Source: Erythrobacter sp. UBA2510 (GTDB lineage Bacteria; Pseudomonadota; Alphaproteobacteria; Sphingomonadales; Sphingomonadaceae). From it: DNA of 9,105 nt. The notes beneath the pieces were generated by a model. The model made no database searches. It was not told the DNA's origin and was given only the letters and a program-made list of their open reading frames with translations. The position numbers were made by a program, and so were the translations under genes. The stretch lies in NCBI GenBank assembly GCA_002341345.1, contig DDNW01000074.1, positions 29,838 to 38,942 of the forward strand. Direction: 5' to 3'. Of this stretch, positions 6,877 through 9,105 are shown one piece after another; the first letter of the stretch is position 1; every line of letters begins with the position of its first letter.

Positions 6877-7601
6877 TGAGCGACAGTCAGGCCAGTGGCC
6901 CGGTTGCCGGGCGTGTCGCACTCGTCACCGGTGCCAGTCGCGGGATCGGCGCCGCCACCGCCAAGGCGCTTGCCGCGGCGGGCGCGCATGTGGTGCTGAC
7001 GGGCCGTACGGTCCGCGATCTGGAAGGCGTGGAGGATGCGATCCACGATACCGGCGGTACCGCGACCATCGCGCCGCTCGACCTGACCGAGAGCGATTCG
7101 ATCGGCCGCCTCGCTGCCGCTATTGCCCAGCGGTGGAGCAAGCTCGATATTCTCGTCATCAACGCTGCCAACCTGCCGACGCTGACACCCGTGTCGCAGA
7201 TCGATCCGAAGCAGTTCAACACCGCGCTAACGCTCAACGTGCTGGCAACGCAGGCGCTGATCGCCGCCTTTGACGGTTTGCTGAAGCGCAGCGATGCTGG
7301 GCGGGTGATCGGCCTGACCAGCTCGGTCGGGGCGAACCCTCGCGCATATTGGGGCGCCTATGGTGCAAGCAAGGCCGCCTTCGACAATCTGCTCGCCACC
7401 TATGCGCAGGAAATCGAGCGGATCTCCAATACGCGAGTCGCGATCCTCAATCCGGGCGCCACGCGAACCGAGATGCGCGCCCGCGCCTTTCCGGGCGAGG
7501 ACCCCAAGACGGTCAAGCTGCCCGAAACCGTGGCCGACCGGATCGTTGAACTGGTGGTCGAAGGTTTTGACAACGGCTCCCGCCAGAGCATGCCCGCTTA
7601 A
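6876..7601 (+). CDS. Short-chain dehydrogenase/reductase (SDR), NAD(P)-dependent
   Basis: A 241-residue classical SDR, cytoplasmic, substrate unknown. Rossmann cofactor loop TGASRGIG (18-25), then LTGRT (41-45) where Arg44 may favour NADP(H); LDLTE (69-73, the Asp contacting adenine); INAAN (95-99), where the usual NNAG is altered to NAA; Asn121 in TLNVLA; Ser149; and the catalytic pair Tyr162/Lys166 in YGASK. NPGATRTEMRA (192-202) matches the usual PG..T.M segment. All four catalytic residues are therefore present. Its ATG overlaps the purF TGA by one base, so translation is likely coupled. A purF-SDR pair is, as I recall, frequent in alphaproteobacteria, but nothing in the sequence shows a role in purine metabolism. 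The protein is short at the C-terminus and ends soon after the helix DRIVELVVEGFDN. Confidence 0.9.
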   Translation: MSDSQASGPVAGRVALVTGASRGIGAATAKALAAAGAHVVLTGRTVRDLEGVEDAIHDTGGTATIAPLDLTESDSIGRLAAAIAQRWSKLDILVINAANLPTLTPVSQIDPKQFNTALTLNVLATQALIAAFDGLLKRSDAGRVIGLTSSVGANPRAYWGAYGASKAAFDNLLATYAQEIERISNTRVAILNPGATRTEMRARAFPGEDPKTVKLPETVADRIVELVVEGFDNGSRQSMPA

Positions 7602-7741
7602 TACACTTAAATCGCGCTTAACCCTTCCCGGCAGCAAATCGGTAAGCAGGATGGGTGATGTTGTACAAAGTATCGCCGGAAAATCGGCATGCCAGAGTCA
7701 CCACATTGTACGTCGACACCACATCTACGGGATCCGCTGCC
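7602..7741 (+). promoter_or_regulatory. Intergenic leader before the PilZ gene
   Basis: This 140-base stretch separates the SDR from the PilZ gene. TTGTAC occurs twice, at 7661-7666 (inside the palindrome TTGTACAA, 7661-7668) and at 7706-7711. The region is less GC-rich than the flanking genes and probably contains the PilZ promoter, but no clear -10/-35 pair can be named. No terminator hairpin follows the SDR stop, so read-through from purF-SDR is possible. AGGA (7648-7651) stands 6 bases before an ATG at 7658 that is in frame with PilZ. Confidence 0.3.
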
Positions 7742-8089
7742 ATGACCATGCAGAACACGCTGGGCCGCTACGAAATCGCCGCGCAGGAAGATCGCTCCGC
7801 GCCGCGCACCAAGATCATGATCCCTGCGCAGCTGCGTGCCTCGGGCATGCGCGCTTTCCAGACTGTCGTGAACGATCTGTCGCTGTCGGGCTTTTCGGCG
7901 ACGGCGGTGAACCGCATGCATCCCGGTTCGGTCTGCTGGCTGACGCTGCCGGGTCTCGAATCGCTGCAGGCCGAGGTCGTATGGTGGGAAAACGGCATGT
8001 GCGGTTGCGCGTTTGCCAGCCTGCTGTCACCGATCGTGCATGACAATATCCTCGCGCGGTATCGCGGCGAAAGTGGTTTTCGCGGCTAA
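7742..8089 (+). CDS. Small single-domain PilZ protein, probable c-di-GMP receptor
   Basis: A 115-residue protein made of essentially one PilZ domain. The c-di-GMP signature is present: the RxxxR motif as R18-SAP-R22, followed 23 residues later by D45-LS-LSG50 (the DxSxxG motif). Beta-strand-rich segments follow (VCWLTLPG, LQAEVVWWENG, GCAF) and the end is IVHDNILARYR. No output domain or membrane segment is seen, so it would act through a partner. PilZ proteins commonly regulate motility or polysaccharide synthesis; the neighbouring polysaccharide operon makes that attractive but does not prove it. Start choice is uncertain. ATG at 7742 (GGGA 9 bases upstream) gives the compact family form, whereas ATG at 7658 has a better Shine-Dalgarno and would add 28 residues with codons (AGA, GTA, ACA) unlike the rest. 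Ends 11 bases from the convergent methyltransferase stop. Confidence 0.85.
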   Translation: MTMQNTLGRYEIAAQEDRSAPRTKIMIPAQLRASGMRAFQTVVNDLSLSGFSATAVNRMHPGSVCWLTLPGLESLQAEVVWWENGMCGCAFASLLSPIVHDNILARYRGESGFRG

Positions 8090-8100
8090 GCTTCGAGGGG

Positions 8101-9105
8101 TTAGTCTTTTACCAGGGTAACCTGGCTGACGGTGATTCCGCCCCCTCGGAACCCGCCCTCGCAATATTGCAGGTAATAACGCCACAGGTTGCAGAACCGG
8201 GCGTCAAAGCCCTTGGGCAGACGCCCCTCGCGCTGGGCCGCATCGAAACGCAGGCGCCAGTCACGCAGCGTATCGGCATAGTCGAGACCGAAATCCTCCT
8301 GATCGCACCATGACAGGCCCCTCGCCTCGGCCAGCGCGCGAAACTCGCTCGTGCGGATCAGCAGGCCGCCGGGAAAAACATAGGCCTGGATGAAGTCGGC
8401 ATTGCGAGCATAGGCATCGAACAGCTCGTCCCGGATGGCGATGAACTGGATCGCCGCCCTGCCTCCCGGTTTCAGGTTGCGAGCGATGCAATCCATGAAG
8501 GTCGGCCAGTATTCGCGGCCCAGCGCCTCGACCATCTCGACGCTGACGATGGCATCGAACTGGCCCGATGTGTCGCGATAATCCTGCTTGCGAAAGTCGA
8601 CGCGCGGGTGATGCCCCCGCGCCCAGTCGAGTTGTTCATCGGAGAGGCTGATCGCGGTGACCTTGCTCCCGCCGTCTGCAAAATGATTGGCCAGCGCGCC
8701 CCAGCCGCAGCCGATTTCGAGAAGCGTCTCAGGATTGCCCAAACGCCCGGACAGGCGCGCCCATTTGCGGCGCTGTGCTGCTTCCAGCCCGTCCGGACCG
8801 TATTGGTAGCCGCTCGAATAGCTCATCGTCGCATCGAGCCACGGGCGATAGAAATCGTTGCCGAGGTCGTAATGCGCGTGGATGTTGCGCGCAGCGCCCG
8901 CGCGGGTGTTGCGGTTGAACCGGTGGAGCAGGTGCGAGACGATGCGCCACGGCCCCTTGGCCCGGCCCGTATCGCCAAGCCTGGTCGCATTGGCCATGAA
9001 CAGCGCAAACAATGGCACCGGGTCGGGGCTCGACCATTCGCCCGCCTCCCATGCCTGATACCCGCCGACCGAGCCCGCCGTCGCCAGCCGAACCAGCGCG
9101 CGCCC
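8101..9105 (-). CDS. Cyclopropane-fatty-acyl-phospholipid synthase-like SAM methyltransferase, partial, N-terminus beyond right edge
   Basis: Expected to transfer a methyl or methylene group from SAM to an unsaturated fatty acyl chain of membrane phospholipid. 334 residues are visible; the frame is open to the window edge, and its first residues (GRALVRLATAGSVGGYQAWE) fit the family's N-terminal part, so the true start is outside. Marks: HYDLGNDFYRPWLDATMSYS (8811-8871), SAM loop LLEIGCGWGALA (8689-8724), SLSDEQLDWA (8626-8655), QDYRD, SVEMVEALG (8518-8544), AYVFPGG, and LWRYYLQYCEGGFRG near the end. Against E. coli Cfa, the bicarbonate-site Cys139 is Ser (codon 8812-8814) and His266 is Gln (8446-8448), while Glu239, Tyr317 and Cys354 appear kept. 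This is the divergent MxEAxG...QxIxI branch, which as I recall often sits beside DUF1365 and FAD-dependent oxidoreductase genes; those would lie to the right. Classical cyclopropanation is thus not assured. It converges on the PilZ gene with no terminator in the 11-base gap. Confidence 0.9.
   Translation of the reverse strand, partial: GRALVRLATAGSVGGYQAWEAGEWSSPDPVPLFALFMANATRLGDTGRAKGPWRIVSHLLHRFNRNTRAGAARNIHAHYDLGNDFYRPWLDATMSYSSGYQYGPDGLEAAQRRKWARLSGRLGNPETLLEIGCGWGALANHFADGGSKVTAISLSDEQLDWARGHHPRVDFRKQDYRDTSGQFDAIVSVEMVEALGREYWPTFMDCIARNLKPGGRAAIQFIAIRDELFDAYARNADFIQAYVFPGGLLIRTSEFRALAEARGLSWCDQEDFGLDYADTLRDWRLRFDAAQREGRLPKGFDARFCNLWRYYLQYCEGGFRGGGITVSQVTLVKD

Noticed and set aside
5737..6921. 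394-codon minus-strand open frame across purF
   Set aside because: Antisense shadow of purF; low-complexity Arg/Asp/His-rich translation with no motif.
7567..7572. TTGACA near the end of the SDR gene as a -35 box for PilZ
   Set aside because: No acceptable -10 sequence lies 16-18 bases downstream and it sits in coding sequence.
8087..8105. Possible bidirectional terminator between the convergent PilZ and methyltransferase genes
   Set aside because: Only a 4-base CTAA/TTAG pairing is available and the 11-base gap has no strong stem or T-run in the right place.
9016..9018. GTG as start of the methyltransferase
   Set aside because: The frame continues open to the window edge and the upstream residues fit the family N-terminus, so the real start lies outside the window.
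1..9105. tRNA, rRNA, CRISPR array, insertion sequence, phage or toxin-antitoxin genes
   Set aside because: Scanned both strands and saw no repeat-spacer pattern, transposase motifs, tRNA-like ends or flanking target duplications. Nearly all the sequence is accounted for by eight protein genes.

Overview
The window looks like the chromosome of a GC-rich alphaproteobacterium, most likely a sphingomonad of the Erythrobacteraceae type. This rests on the wording of PurF, the PilZ protein and the export genes as I know those families, plus the strong G/C preference at third codon positions. No database search was possible.

Left part (1-5176, all on the minus strand): a four-gene exopolysaccharide/capsule operon read right to left. 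It starts with a polyprenyl-phosphate hexose-1-phosphate transferase (5176-3839), which would put the first sugar on undecaprenyl phosphate. A multi-spanning O-antigen ligase/polymerase-like protein (3798-2344) follows. Next comes a short Wza-type outer-membrane export lipoprotein (2260-1526), and then a Wzc/GumC-type chain-length regulator (1520 to beyond the left edge). The gaps are 40, 83 and 5 bases, so co-transcription is likely. Together they cover chain initiation, polymerisation or transfer, length control and export. Glycosyltransferases and a flippase are not in view and should lie to the left. The sugar made cannot be told from this sequence.

Middle (5177-7601): a divergent intergenic region, then purF (glutamine PRPP amidotransferase, first step of purine synthesis) and a short-chain dehydrogenase/reductase whose ATG overlaps the purF stop by one base. 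These are housekeeping genes.

Right part (7602-9105): a small single-domain PilZ protein, probably a c-di-GMP binder, and convergent to it a partial cyclopropane-fatty-acid-synthase-like methyltransferase that runs off the right edge. The methyltransferase keeps the SAM fold but has replaced two of the residues that hold bicarbonate in classical CFA synthase, so its chemistry may differ.

I see no RNA genes, insertion sequences, phage genes, CRISPR arrays or clear rho-independent terminators. Nothing here looks like a wholly new system. The best leads are the altered methyltransferase active site, the possible c-di-GMP link to polysaccharide output, and the start and leader of purF.
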